Positions 10,661 to 23,424 of a stretch of 64,000 nucleotides of DNA are shown here, piece after piece; the first letter of the stretch is position 1; every line of letters starts with the position of its first letter. Source of the DNA: Bos javanicus (taxonomy: Eukaryota > Chordata > Mammalia > Artiodactyla > Bovidae); assembly GCF_032452875.1 (NCBI RefSeq), contig NC_083877.1:43077724-43141723 (forward strand). The letters are read 5' to 3'. The notes beneath the pieces were generated by a model. The model saw nothing but the letters and a program-made list of their open reading frames with translations, had not been told where the DNA came from and searched no databases. Position numbers and translations under genes: made by a program.

Positions 10661-11862
10661 GACTCATCCCTGCCCTTGGCTAAGAATTGTGATCAGGTGG
10701 GAGGGACAACTGACAAATCATCCCCATGTCACAGGCCTGAAAATAGAAGCCAAGGAGAGTAGCAGCAGCCTGCCTGAGATGGCGGGGACAGCAGGCAGAG
10801 CGGCCAGAGCTTGGCGAATGCAGAGTGCTGAATCTGGCTCTTCTGAAGGGAAAACAACGTCACTTGTTCAATAAACACTGAATGAGTGCCACTAAATGGA
10901 ATCACTGGAAAAAACCTGCTTTTCCAAGTTGAATTAATAAATCCAAACATGTAAAATGATTAAAACAATACAATAATGATAAAGCTTAGTTTTCTGGGTG
11001 ATAATATTAAAATGTATTTTCAAAATAATTATAATGGTTCTAAAAAATGCAAAAGTATGCTCTAACCAAACATTTGTGCTCTGCTAGATGATACTAAGCA
11101 ACAGCTATCAACATGCTGATGATATTCTACCCATTTTTAAGGCTCAGTTCTTAAGAGCTCAATGTCGTTAACTGCAAACATTTACAATTTCATTACTAAA
11201 CAGTTTATGTACTTTGAAATCCAGTGTGTATTTTACATGTATAACCCATCTCCACTTGGATTAATCATATTTCAAGTGCTCAACAGCCATATCTGACAAC
11301 TGGCTACAGAATTCAAAGGCTAAAAGTCTGGCTATCAGTGAAATCTACTGATAGGCCAGCATCAGTCAGAATAACCCAAAAGATCACTGGCTATATTTAT
11401 CAAACAGATCTGAGATGTTCTGGACAGTTTCAATTTTTGCTTTCTTACCTGGCAACAGTTAAGAAACAGAACATAAAATATCTGTAAACTGAATAAACAA
11501 CAAGACATCATTATAATTCAAAAGTAGAGTCTACACATTCAAAGGTAGGTCTGTATTTTAAAAGAAATTTAAATGTAAAAAGATGAGTATTTTATTTATT
11601 TCAATCTCTGGGTATCTTTAATAAAAACATTCTAGCATATTAAAACAGAACCTGATCATAAGAATATTGATCCTGTTTTTGAGGTTTATTTAAAAAGTTT
11701 TTTAATTATTAAAGTCATTCATTACTAAACATAAGTCCAGAAGCTGTGAAAGATAGTTTTCAAATCAAACATCAGGACACCTTTCTCTTTGATGAAAATG
11801 TAAGTTCAAAATCTAACATTAGACAATCTCCAAACAAAAGGGTTAAAATAGTCAATACTCTA

Positions 11863-12198
<336 letters not shown>

Positions 12199-12286
12199 TC
12201 AAAACTATCCAAATTATATACTCTCCCATTAAAAATCATGATTTTTACTGTTAGAAATAAAATTGTTCTTAAAACTAGTCAATGTT

Positions 12287-12563
12287 GCTGCTACTGCTGC
12301 TAAGTCGCTTCAGTCATGTCCGACTCTGTGCGACCCCAGAGATGGCAGCCCACCAGGCTCCCTTGTCCCTGGGATTCTCCAGGCAAGAACACTGGAGTGG
12401 GTTGCCATTTCCTTCTCCAATGCATGAAAGTGAAAAGTGAAAGTGAAGTCACTCAGTCGTGTCCGACTCCTAGCGACCCCATGGACTGCAGCCTACCAGG
12501 CTCCTCCGTCCATGGGATTTTTCCAGGCAAGAGTACTGGAGTGGGGTGCCATTGCCTTCTCTG
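12287..12563 (-). mobile_element. Bov-A2 SINE dimer in SAV1 intron 2
   Basis: A full dimer, minus strand, bracketed by a perfect 10-bp target duplication AGTCAATGTT (12277-12286 and 12564-12573). It lies 150 bases upstream (in transcription) of SAV1 exon 3. Confidence 0.93.
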
Positions 12564-12839
12564 AGTCAATGTTACTGTTATTTAATTACAAAAGGAGAAA
12601 AAAAAAACTAGAATCTATGAAATTAGGCTCTTTTGGTTGATGCTTCCATCACCAGACCATACAAATATTTAATTACTAATAAAGATAATTAAGCATGTAT
12701 ACTGCTAAAGGAAAGTGGGGAAAAGAAAAATTCATCTCATTCAAGAGTTAAGATTTGACATTTCATCTAAAACAGCAAAAATGAACTTGTAAAACTATTC
12801 CTAGTTTGTGATTTCTTAAAAATAGTATGGCTAAAAAAC

Positions 12840-15425
12840 AAATAATCTGGCTGTACCATAAAACTATTAAGGAATTTTACCAAGTATAAGGTAAACATAC
12901 AAAATCAATTAAATATTTTTATATTAGTAACTGAAAACAAATTATACCACTTATAATAGCTCCAAAAATTTAAATATTTACATATCAAACAAAAAATTGC
13001 AGGCTCAGTATGCTGACAACTACAAAACACTGATGAAAGAAATGAAATGGATGTGGTCAAGATGGTGGAGTAGGAAGACCCTGAACTCATCTCCCATAGG
13101 CACACCAAAAATACAACTACTAATATTTACAGAGCAACTATTGATGAGAACAACCAGAATCCAGCAGGAAAGATCTTCTACAACTAAAAATATAAAGAAG
13201 GAACCACAAGATGGGAAGGAAAGGTGGAAATGCAATATAGTCAAGACCCTTACCTCCAGGTGGGCAACCCACAAACAAGAGAATAATTATAACTGTAGAG
13301 ATTCTCCCCAAGGGGCAAGGGATCTGAATCCCACATTGGGCTTCCTCACCAGGAAGACAAGTCCCCAGAACTTCTGGCTTTGTAGGCCAGCAGTGCTCTC
13401 TTTCAGGTGAACCAGTGGGCTGTAAGAAATAAAGACTCCACTCTTAAATGGTGCACACAAAATCTCACACACTCTGGGACCCAGGACAGAAGCAATAATT
13501 TGAAAGGCGCATGGGTCAGACCCACCAGCTAATTTTGGAGAGCCTCCGAGAGGCAGGCGGAAACTGGGGACACACACTTGTGGCAGATGTTTCAGGAATT
13601 CGTTCTATCTCAAGGCCACTGGTGCTGGTAAGTGTCATTTTGGAATCTTCCTTTTAACTTATTAGCAAAAGGACCTGGCCGTGCCCACCAGTCTATGAGT
13701 GCCAGTACTGGGACACCTCAGGCCAAGTCAAGCAAGTAGCCCAGCTGGGACACAGCCCACTCACCAGCAGGCCTCTTGTGCCCTGAGTCTCGCCACGACA
13801 CGTCTCTGTCCACCAGAAGGCCTAGGACCCAGGCCCTCACACCAGTATACAAGCACTGGTCCTGGAATCCCCAGCAGCGTCATTGGAACCTGGCTCCAGC
13901 CACCAGTGGGCTGGCACTAGCCTCAGGACCAGCCTCACCCACCATCAGTTTCAGATGTAACACTATAAAACTCCCAGGAGATAAAACAGGCAATACATTC
14001 TTCAACACAAGTTGTAGCAGTATTTTCTTAGCTCAGTCTCCTAAAGCCAAAAAAAAAATAAAAGCAAAAATAAATGGGACCTGATCAAACTTGAAAGCTT
14101 TTTGCACAGCAAAGGAAATCATGAACACAATGAAAATAACCCCATAGAACAGAAAATATTTGCAAATGCTGCAATCAACAAGGGGTTAATATCCAAAACA
14201 TATGAACAACGGATACAACTCAGTATTAAAACAAACAACCCACCCAACCAAAAAGTGGACAGAAGACCTAAATAGGTATTTCTCCAAAAAAGACATTCAG
14301 ATGGCCAACGGGCACATGAAAAGATGCTCAATATCGCTAATTGTTAGAGAAATGCAAATCAAAAGTACAATGAGGTATCAATTCACACTGGCCAGAATCA
14401 TCATTTTGAAGTCCATGAACAGTAAGTGCTGGAAAGTATGTGGAGAAAAGGGAACTCTCTTACACTGCTGGGACTGTAAACTGATGCAGCCACTAAGGAA
14501 CACAGCGTGGAGGTTCCTTAAAAAAATAAAAGTATAGTTGCCATATGATCCAGTAATCCCATTCCTGGGCGTATACCTGGAAAAGAGGAAAACTCTAACT
14601 GGAAAAGATACAAGCACCACAATGCAGTATTTATAATACTCAACATGGAAGCAACCCAAGTGTCCATCAATAGACAACTGGCTTGAAAAGATATGGTGTG
14701 TGTGTATACAAATATATGTGTACATGCATAAGGCGTGTATACATGTATAAAACACACACAACGGAATGTTATTTAACCCTAAAAAAGAATGAAATATTTC
14801 CATTTACAGCAACACATGGATGGACCTAGAGAATACTATTGTTAGTGAAGTCAGTCAGAAAGAGAAAGACAAATACTATATGATGTCATTTATTTGTGGA
14901 ATCTAAAAAATAATACAAATGAATCTACACACAAAAACCGAAACAGACTCACAAACATAGAAAACAAACTTACGTTTACCAAAATGGGAGAGGAGGAAAA
15001 ATTACGAGTATGGGATTAACAGACACAAATTATTATACATAAACTAGGTGAGCAAGAAGGATTTACTATATAGCACAGCAAATTATGGCTCAGTGGTAAA
15101 GAATCCGCCTGCCAATGCAGGAGACATGGGTTCAGTTCCTGGGTTGGGAAGATCCCCTGGAGAAGGAAATAGCAATTCACTCCAGAATTCTTGCCTGGGA
15201 AATCCCACGGACAGAGAAGCCTGAAGGGCTACAATTTAAGGATTGCAAAAGAGTCAGACATGACTTAATGGCTAAACAACAACAACAACAGGGAGTCCTA
15301 GCCAGGATCTTGTAATAACCTATAATGGAACACAACTGCAAACAACAAATTACTATGCTCTACTCCTGAAATCAACACAATATTGTAAATCAACTGTATT
15401 TCCATAAAAAAATAAAGAGAGAGAG
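12840..15425 (+). mobile_element. Rearranged LINE-1, plus strand
   Basis: Three L1 pieces lie in series. About 12840-13044 is a decayed ORF2 RT-region fragment ending ACTACAAAACACTGATGAAA. About 13045-14040 begins AAGATGGTGGAGTAGGAAGA, the hallmark start of an L1 5' UTR, and is G/C-richer. About 14041-15425 resumes in ORF2 C-terminus (GGACCTGATCAAACTTGAAA; GAAATGCAAATCAAAAGTAC) and runs to the 3' UTR. A Bov-tA SINE interrupts the 3' UTR. Inactive. Confidence 0.85.
15085..15293 (+). mobile_element. Bov-tA SINE nested in L1 3' UTR
   Basis: tRNA-derived head (GGCTCAGTGGTAAAGAATCC) then Bov-A body (CACTCCAGAATTCTTGCCTG), ending in a CAACAACAACAACAG tail. L1 sequence continues on the far side. 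Confidence 0.88.
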
Positions 15426-17175
15426 GGGTAAAATCCCTAGATCTAATATATATACACCAAGACTGCCAAAAGCAGATGGGGTAGAAGAACAGTAAAGAAA
15501 GAAGTGGAAATAAGAACAGAGTACTGCGAAAAACTACTTAGCCCAACACACTACCCTAACCCTTTTCCCTACTCAATCCCCTACCTCTCTAGCAACTACA
15601 GCAGCCAATTTCAAATAATTGGCAGAGAAAAACCCAAATTATTCAATAACATATAATAAGGACAGCATAACATCAATTTTTGTAAGAAAAATTGAAGCGG
15701 CAAAAAGGTGCAAAACTTATGAAAAAGAACATTCAAAACAATGTTGAGCCAAAGCAGAGAAAAAAATGAAATTAAATATTCTGCCACTGCCATAAATTGA
15801 AAAATGAATGAAGCAATTAACTCCCTGAAGGAAGATCAAAAAGAAGAAAAACAAGAGCCCCAAAAAACAGATGTTAAAAAAATCAGAGATAATAGGTGTG
15901 CTTAGGGAAAGAATGATGAAGACAAAAACTGGAAGAATAAACATGAAGTGTTCGTTACAGTAAGAAACCTGGCAACTCTTAACCAAGTGCTTAAGATTAA
16001 CATCACCAATAATGTCATAAAGAGATCATGTATCTCCTTTATATGACATGATGAAGACACTTCACCTCTGGTATTCTTTTCATAAACCAATATGCCCAGT
16101 CTAATCATGAGAAAAACATCAGACAAAATGCAAATCGAGGGACAGTCTACAAAACATCTGACAAGTATTTCTCAAAACTTGTCAAGGTCATTAAGAACAA
16201 GAAAAGACTAAGAAGTTGTTCTAGACCAAAGAACACTGAGGAGATATGACAACTAAATGTAATGAGGTACTCTGCATTGGATCCTGTAAAAGAAAATGAC
16301 ATTAATGAAAAAACTGGTGAAATTCAAATAAAACATGATGTTTTATTTCTTAAAAATTCTTGAGTTCATGAAGATACTAAAAAGAAAAACTTATTGGTTA
16401 CCTCCGGAGGCAGTTAGGCAATTATTCTGAAAAACAGTAAGTAAAGGGAAAGGTCCAGCATGTTTCCTGTCTTATATGAATACCCAAAATACTAACAAAG
16501 GAATAATTAATTAAGCAAGGTTCTTCACTACAGAACTCTTCTTTACAGAATTCCAACTAATAAAGAAATGACAACCTTAGAATATCACTACTTGCAACAG
16601 CTAATGAAATATGGATCTAGCCAGTAATCAATACTGGCCTCCAAATCACTAGGTGAAAAGCTGACAGAGAATATCATGATGGATGAATTGGGATGGCATC
16701 GGATCCCATGATCAGTCTTAACATCACAAAAAGAGAAATCAGTCATTATGTGTCTCTGGATCTGATGCAACAGAATACATAACATCTCCTATGAAGTACT
16801 CTGGCAGAAAGGAAAATGCAAGAAAGAAAACAAAATCATTCTTGCTGAGTACCCTTTGGGAAGAAAATCATATATTTCTGAAACATATGGTGACTATAAG
16901 ACAAAACAAAGCTAACACGCCTTCTAGTGAAGCTGACTTTGGCTTCTGCCATTTGCAATTGGACATTTAGTAAGTGTAGCTTAAGCAACCCAGTACTTAA
17001 AGAGAAAATATTTAAACAGAAAAGAAATAAGCCAACGTATTAAAGACATGCACATAGGAAATATCTATAATCATGCTGTTTAAGCACGCAACAGTTTTAC
17101 ACTTTTGCAAATTTCCATCACGAAAGATGTTGTAGTACTAGTCACAACCAAGGATGGCAATTTTTAGAAAGAATT
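15426..17175. other. Unique intron 2 DNA, nothing recognised
   Basis: AT-rich sequence with scattered short frames on both strands and no repeat family or coding pattern I can name. Confidence 0.6.
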
Positions 17176-17396
17176 ATAGATTCATTGGAAAAGACCCTGA
17201 TGCTGGGAAAGACTGAGGGCAGGAGGAAAAAGGGGCGATAGAGGATGAGATGGTTGTATGGCATCATCAACACAATGCACATGAGTTTGAGCAAACTCCA
17301 AGAGATAATGAAGGACAGGGAAGCCTGGTATGCTGCAGTTCATGGGGTCATAAAGAGTGGGACACAACTTAGCGACTTAACAACAACAACACAGTT
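17176..17396 (+). mobile_element. BovB 3' tail fragment
   Basis: Begins TTCATTGGAAAAGACCCTGA and ends GGGACACAACTTAGCGACTT plus an AACAACAACAAC tail. It is the last ~220 bases of a BovB, somewhat diverged. Confidence 0.85.
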
Positions 17397-17474
17397 AATT
17401 CAATGTATTCAAATTGAGTTATTGATAAGAACCATAACATTATGACCCAAAAGAGGTCCCCCTGGAACTATATA

Positions 17475-17516
17475 ATATGTATATATATTATATATAGAGA
17501 GAGAGAGAACTATATA
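17475..17516. repeat. TA-rich and GA simple repeat
   Basis: TATGTATATATATTATATAT is followed by a GAGAGAGAGAGA run. A short low-complexity tract in SAV1 intron 2. Confidence 0.8.
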
Positions 17517-18084
17517 AATAGATTTCTAAATGATGCATTAAAAACAAAAAGCTATTATAGTAATTAAAAACCATACAGGCTTGGAGAGTATTAAAGTCTT
17601 GACAGTTTTATTCATTCAGTCAATCCTAATTTCTATATACTGAACTTGCCTAAATCTAGAAACACATGCACTGTTACATGTAAACAATAGTAGGTACCAA
17701 AAACCAGATCTTTTAAACTATGATAAACTTGAAATTTATATTTAGAAGAAACACAAAGACCTCCCTATAAAACTTCTTGTGTCCAGGAACTAAAACCTTG
17801 ACAGGTTGATAAGGGAGCCACGAAGTCCAGCAAGTCCCAAGTAGGCTCATCACCTTTACCAATACCATGTGAAACCATGATTCCTAACCTTTTAGGAGCT
17901 AGCTATAAACAGTTTTAGTTTCATGACAAACCCCCACTCCTACTTTCTGAAGCTGCCATATGCACTAAAATTTTTTCAAACTATTATTTGCATAATTCTA
18001 TAAAACCTATTGGGAGATGAATGTACAGTACAAAAGGACTGGACATCGCCTATCTACAACATAAAACATCATCAGTAATATCTG

Positions 18085-18268
18085 TAGCTCTGTGCCTGTG
18101 CTCAGCTGCATCCAAGTCTATGTGACCCCATGGACTGTAGCCTGCCAGGCTCCTCTGTCCATGGGATTTTTCAGGCAAGAATACTGGAGTGGGTTGCCAT
18201 TTTCTACTCCAGGGTATCTGACCCAGGGATTGAACCCATGCCTGCTGCATCTCATGCACTGGCAGGCA
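18085..18268 (-). mobile_element. Bov-tA SINE, minus strand
   Basis: Bov-A body (GACCCCATGGACTGTAGCCT; AATACTGGAGTGGGTTGCCA) followed by a partial tRNA-type head (CCCAGGGATTGAACCCATGC). The outer end is eroded. Confidence 0.82.
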
Positions 18269-20020
18269 TGAAATGGAATCTGGAATCCTAATGAACGTTA
18301 CGAGCTCCAAGATAATACTAAACATTACATCCCATGTTATAATCAAGATGTTGATAAATTATACGGATTAAACAAAGCCCACTGCCTTTTTCCTCCTCTC
18401 CAAATAAGTACAAGTAAAACTGTGCCCCTAAGGATTATTACCACATCCTCAAAAGAAGATTAGGGTTAAATAATAATTATGCATTTCCTGGAGTAAACAC
18501 AACTCCAGTATTTTGTTTGGTAAAGCCTGGACCTTTTTAATTGGATGTTTATAACTTGATTTCTTTAGCTGTCTTTAAAAATATTATTTAAAAGTTTGAT
18601 ACTTAAAATTGCATAGAACTAAATTATTTAGGCACAAAACAAAGGAACTCAATTTGCCTTTAGTATTCCAACTAAAGACTTCCTGTTAACAGCAGAATTC
18701 CTTTCTTTGGCACATACAGTAACTGCCTGACTGGTATGTAGGCCAAAATGTTAAAGGTCAAATTTCACAGCTAAATGTAGAACGTCCTGGTCCTAAAACC
18801 CTTTAAGATATTATACAACTTGTTTTTTTTGTACTTCTGCTAACTACAATAAGATGAAATTAACCCTTGAGACAAGGTGTTTCCTAAAAGTTTAATAACT
18901 AATTAGCAGGAATTACTACTCTCAGGGCTTCCATTGTGGCTCAGATGGTCAAGTCACAAAACTTTTCTTCCATACCTTTTTTATGCTTATTACATCAGTA
19001 ACAGCAATCAAAATTTAAAACCTGTGAAAATAAATCTGTCTAGAACACATCCTTACTCTCCCACAAACTTACTTTCTCCTTTCCATTTATTCAAATTTCT
19101 TGAACTCTCTCCAGCATATGAAAATACAGTAAGTTTCAAGTCTTTTCAAGATGAATTCAAGAAATTTCCAGCTACATATTCAGACTTTTTCCCTCTGGAA
19201 AAGACAGCCATTAGGCTTTTCTATTTGGTTAATAATAGGTTATTAATCCTCCCCTGCCACTTAAGTGACTCCTGCAAAGCAGTACCATTTTTATTTCTGA
19301 AAGGTATAATACTAATCTTATTGTCCTGGTACAAATTAATGTTAAGTGAAATTTCTTAAGCATGTACCACTGCTGCAATTAATACAAATCTTTTTTTAAA
19401 TAACATTCTTTAATTTGAAAAAATATCCAATTAACTTTTATTTATTTCTAAGATATAATTGGGAAAAGTTGTTTTAAAGTCTGTCATTAAAATTACAAGA
19501 ACTGTATCAGATTGCATAAGTAGGATCCTAAGATGGGATCAGTAGAAATTTAGTTTTTACAGTATTTACTCAATACTTTTCAAGTCAGAATTTTAAAATA
19601 TTTTAAATTGGTATCAGATTTTAACTTGGTATCACTAATTTCTTCACACTTTAGGCATAAAAGTGTCATGAGCTATCAGTGATGTCTGCAACATAAAAAT
19701 ATATGGGAAAGGTAAATATACATGGGAAAGGTAAATGTGAAGAACAACAATCTTTATTAATGATAAACTGATTGCTATAAAGCTATTATTTTTAGTACAG
19801 ACTTGAAATCTGTAGATCCATTCACTTACATCAACCATTTATTTTTACAGCACCTCTTATACAGACAGGTGGTTTGCTAATCCTATCTGACTCTTTTCTT
19901 CTTCCCTTCATCCCTCAATAACCATCAGTGGCCAAGGCCATTCAATACAGATATGTCCCACTTCTCCCCTTTCCAAATGATCCCAGACTAGGTCAGGTCC
20001 TCACTAACATTTAAAATAAT

Positions 20021-20160
20021 GGGACTTCCCTGATGGTCTAGTGGCTAATAGTCCCAAGGCAGAGGACCAGGGTTCAATCCTTGATCAGGGACCTAGATCT
20101 CACATGCCACAACTTAAGAGTTCTCATGGTGCAACTGACATCCAGTGCAAATAATTAAAA
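20021..20160 (+). mobile_element. CHR-type tRNA-derived SINE
   Basis: GGGACTTCCCTGATGGTCTA is the start, then CCAGGGTTCAATCCTTGATC, which matches the B-box and following arm of the tRNA-derived cetartiodactyl CHR-2-like SINE. Diverged. Confidence 0.75.
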
Positions 20161-20458
20161 TATTAACCATTAGACATGCACCAAATGGAAAATTACAGGG
20201 CACTGAAACACCACATAAGTAGTGTTTAACATTAAGAAACTCATTCAAGTAAAAAAGCAGGTATATGAAACTGCACAACACTGTTTAAAAAACAAAAAGA
20301 ATGTCATGCAAAAAGATGAACAAAATAACTAAATACAAAGAACCTCTGGTATCATGAGTGCTTTGCCTTTACTTTTCTGCACTTCGCAAATTTCCTATAA
20401 CAAGCAGGTATTACTCTAAAAAAATTTATAAAAATGAACTTTATTTTTAAAACTCACT

Positions 20459-20601
20459 GCTGCTACTGCTACTGCTGCTAAGTCGCTTCAGTCATGTCCG
20501 ACTCTGTGCGACCCCACAGACGGCAGCCCACCAGGCTCCGCCGTCCCTGGGATACTCCAGGCAAGAACACTGGAGTGGGTTGCCATTTCCTTCTCCATAA
20601 A
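20459..20601 (-). mobile_element. Bov-A SINE monomer, minus strand
   Basis: One Bov-A unit with a CTGCTACTGCTGCTAAGTCG tail. It is flanked by the 10-bp duplication AAAACTCACT (20449-20458 and 20602-20611). Confidence 0.9.
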
Positions 20602-20656
20602 AAAACTCACTACTGGATAACAAACTATTTCTAAGGTTAAAAACTACATGATAATC

Positions 20657-21340
20657 AGTTAAGTTGCTCAGTCGTGTCTAACTCTGCAATCCATGGACTG
20701 CAGCATGCCAGGCCTCCCTGCCCATCAACAACTCTCGGAGCTTACTCAAACTCATGTCCATCGAGTCAGTGATGCCACCCATCTCATCCTCTGGCGTCCC
20801 TTTCTCCTCCTGCCCTCAATCTTTCCCAACATCAGGGTCTTTTCAAATGAGTCAGTTCTTCGTATCAGGTGGCCAAAGTATTGGAGTTTAAGCTTCAACA
20901 TCAGTCCTTCCAATGAACACCCAGGACTGATTTCCTTTAGGATGGACTGGTTGGATCTCCTTGCAGTCCAAGGGACTCTCAAGAGTCTTCTCCAACACCA
21001 CAGTTCAAAAGCATCAATTCTTCGGCACTCAGCTTTCTTTACAGTCCAACTCTCATATCCAAACATGACTACTGGAAAAACCATAGCTTTGACTAGACGG
21101 ACCTTTGTTGGCAAAGTAATGTCTCTGCTTTTTAATATGCTGTCTAGATTGGTCACAGCTTTCCTTCCAAGGAGCAAGCATCTTTTAATTTCATGGCTAC
21201 AGTCATCATCTGCAATGATTTTGGAGCCCCAAAAAATAAAGTCATTCAACTCACTGTTTCCATTGTTTCCCCATCTATTTGCCATGAAGTGATGAGACTG
21301 GATGCCATGACTTAGTTTTCTGAATGTGGATATTAGAAAT
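20657..21340 (-). mobile_element. BovB 3' end fragment, minus strand
   Basis: An antisense BovB tail (GTTGCTCAGTCGTGTCTAAC) through ORF2 C-terminus (complement encodes LPTKVRLVKAMVFPVVMFGY), ending near the SWEIDG-like codons at about 21.28 kb. It is 5'-truncated. With 17176-17396 it forms an inverted BovB pair in the same intron. Confidence 0.9.
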
Positions 21341-22980
21341 AGCCAAAATAAACACTAAAGTATGCAACTATCAATCCTTTAACCTAGAAGCACTTTAAAA
21401 ACAAAAAAGGTACTTACCTATTTTCATTGCACTATTTCTATGTCTAGAAAACCTCTCCTCTTCAGTATCCCAATGAGACTTAAATGTGTGCTTTCACAAA
21501 AGCTTTTGCCATCTTTTCCAGACTATTCTTCAATTTTCAAAACTTATGTGATTTATTTTTTCCTAAACTTGTAATTAAATCTCATTTTTCCTCCAAATGC
21601 ATCATAAGTTTGTACTTCATCTCTAACACCACTGGTACCTGAGGTCCTCTTTCCTCTAGCAATTTATTCCGAGTACAACTACTAAACTAATATTTAAACA
21701 CTGCTTTCATAAAATTAAAATCTCATCCTTTTGAAATCTGCAACGGCTTCTGCTTGACCTGAGTTTAAATTGTATAGCCTGCTGTTGCATCACTAATCTC
21801 TTTTCCACCTTATTCAAACTTATTCCAATTTATTTCTTCAAACTAGACAGAACTACACAGTTCCCTGGATTTACACATCTGCTGTTTTCACTGATTTTTC
21901 ACCTACAATGTCCTTTCTATGTCTCCTGTCAATCTGAAGTCCAAGCTCAAAGAAAACAGTTCAGATCCCACCTCTTCCACGAACGATTCTCTATGCATTC
22001 TAGCCTATGCTGATCTCTCTTCTGACTCCCCTTACACAAAGTGCAACAACTAACTCGTCTGTGATCATTCGGCATATATGGGTTTTGTTTTCCCAATTAA
22101 GGTATCAGGACACAGATACCAAAGGGAAAATACTAGACATGTAAACATTAATACCAAATGAATGAAGTATAAATGTATCAGATATTTTTTATTTTTATCC
22201 TGCCAAACTGTAAAGCCTACAACTTACTAGGGAAAAAATCAGATGAAAAAGTTTGATTTTTCAGCTCGCTTCAATTTACCTAGTGTAACTTAGTACTTTA
22301 GGAATAAAGTAGAACTGTGCATTTTACCTCTCTCTTCTGCTCCTTGTACTATGTCCCAAAGTCAGCAAATACAGAAAACAGAGTTTAAAAAATTATATGG
22401 AAAATATTTTTCCCCATTGCAAAAAGAACAAAAGGACACAACACACAACCAACCATTTGACAATCAGCCTTTTTAAACCCGGGAAATAATTATTTAACTA
22501 CAAAAACAGGTCTCTTAAAAACAAAACAGAGCAAGTTCTAGCTAAGCTATGATGCAGTTGTCCATGGTATCACCTACCATGCCCAATTCTTCCTATTTGC
22601 CTTTGCTTTCCCAGGTTTAAGTCCAGTTTCTCTGAAATCCTAACCATCCCATTCTACCAAATCTAAACCTAAAGTCAATCCAACTACAGACATTAAAATC
22701 TCTAAGTTTTCAAAGTTCATACTGCCTAGATAGACTTCAGATATGTACCAAGCTTTTATAAAATAAGTTAAATAGATGAGTTAATGGACATAAAATTCTT
22801 TCCCTCAGTGCAGGTGAGTAATTATTTGCAAGCTGGCTTAGTAAGACTAGCAAAACAGAGTAGTAGTTCTCTAGGAGTATCTGTTGGCTTTCCAAGAAAA
22901 TCCAGAAAACAACATCATCTGAATGAAGTATTAATAAATCTAAATATACAAACTAATGTCGTATTTATATTTTAAGTTAC
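21341..22980. other. Mostly unique DNA next to SAV1 exon 2
   Basis: AT-rich. A faint L2-like stretch (about 21.88-22.09 kb, with TCCAAGCTCAAAGAAAACAG) is possible. No other feature seen. Confidence 0.5.
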
Positions 22981-23424
22981 CTGAAGCATGCCTCCCCTGA
23001 TTCTGTGGCATTCTTTGGAAGAGATCATGGTTGTATTCATAATACCTATAGTCTTCATGTGCACGATCTCCAAGTGGGCGCCTCCTCTGACCATCAAAAT
23101 AATTATCTGAATAGTAATATCGGGAACCAGAGTCTCCATTTTCGGGAGCAAAGTTAACTTCTGTTAAAAATGACTGAGAAGAGCCATATTCCCTAGGGAC
23201 ATCTGCTAGACTCCGGGCAAGGTAAGAAGGTGCAGATAATCTGTTGCTTTCTCTTCTCATCATTTCATGAGGTGTTCTTTGAATTGGAGTTCTAAGGAAA
23301 CTATGGTTTCTTGAAACTATTCCATCTCCAGAAGCTGAAAAGGCATTAGCGCCTGAATCTGGAAGACAAATATCAGTTCGTCTTGGAATTGTTGGACCGT
23401 GCCGGATAAAAGAAGGCATAAGAT
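22981..23424 (-). CDS. SAV1: SAV1 coding exon 2 (residues 32-179, disordered N-terminal region)
   Basis: The exon is 444 nt, open throughout, and begins after the acceptor TTATAG with ATCTTATGCC, giving Asn-Leu-Met-Pro-Ser-Phe-Ile-Arg across the junction. It ends GCTTCAG followed by the donor GTAACT (22980 downward). The product is low in hydrophobic residues and rich in Arg, Ser, Tyr and Asp, with stretches such as RTPIQRTPHEMMRRESNR and GDRAHEDYRYYEYNHDLF that identify SAV1. This part of the protein precedes the WW domains and is thought to be mostly unstructured, carrying phosphorylation and partner sites. Both edges are phase 1 and fit exons 1 and 3. No stop or frameshift is present, so the copy looks functional. 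Residue numbers run one higher than I recall for human, implying a single-residue length difference in this exon. Confidence 0.97.

Noticed and set aside
17475..17516. Repeat array resembling CRISPR or satellite structure.
   Set aside because: It is a simple TA/GA tract. No regularly spaced repeat-spacer array exists anywhere in the window, and the host is a mammal.
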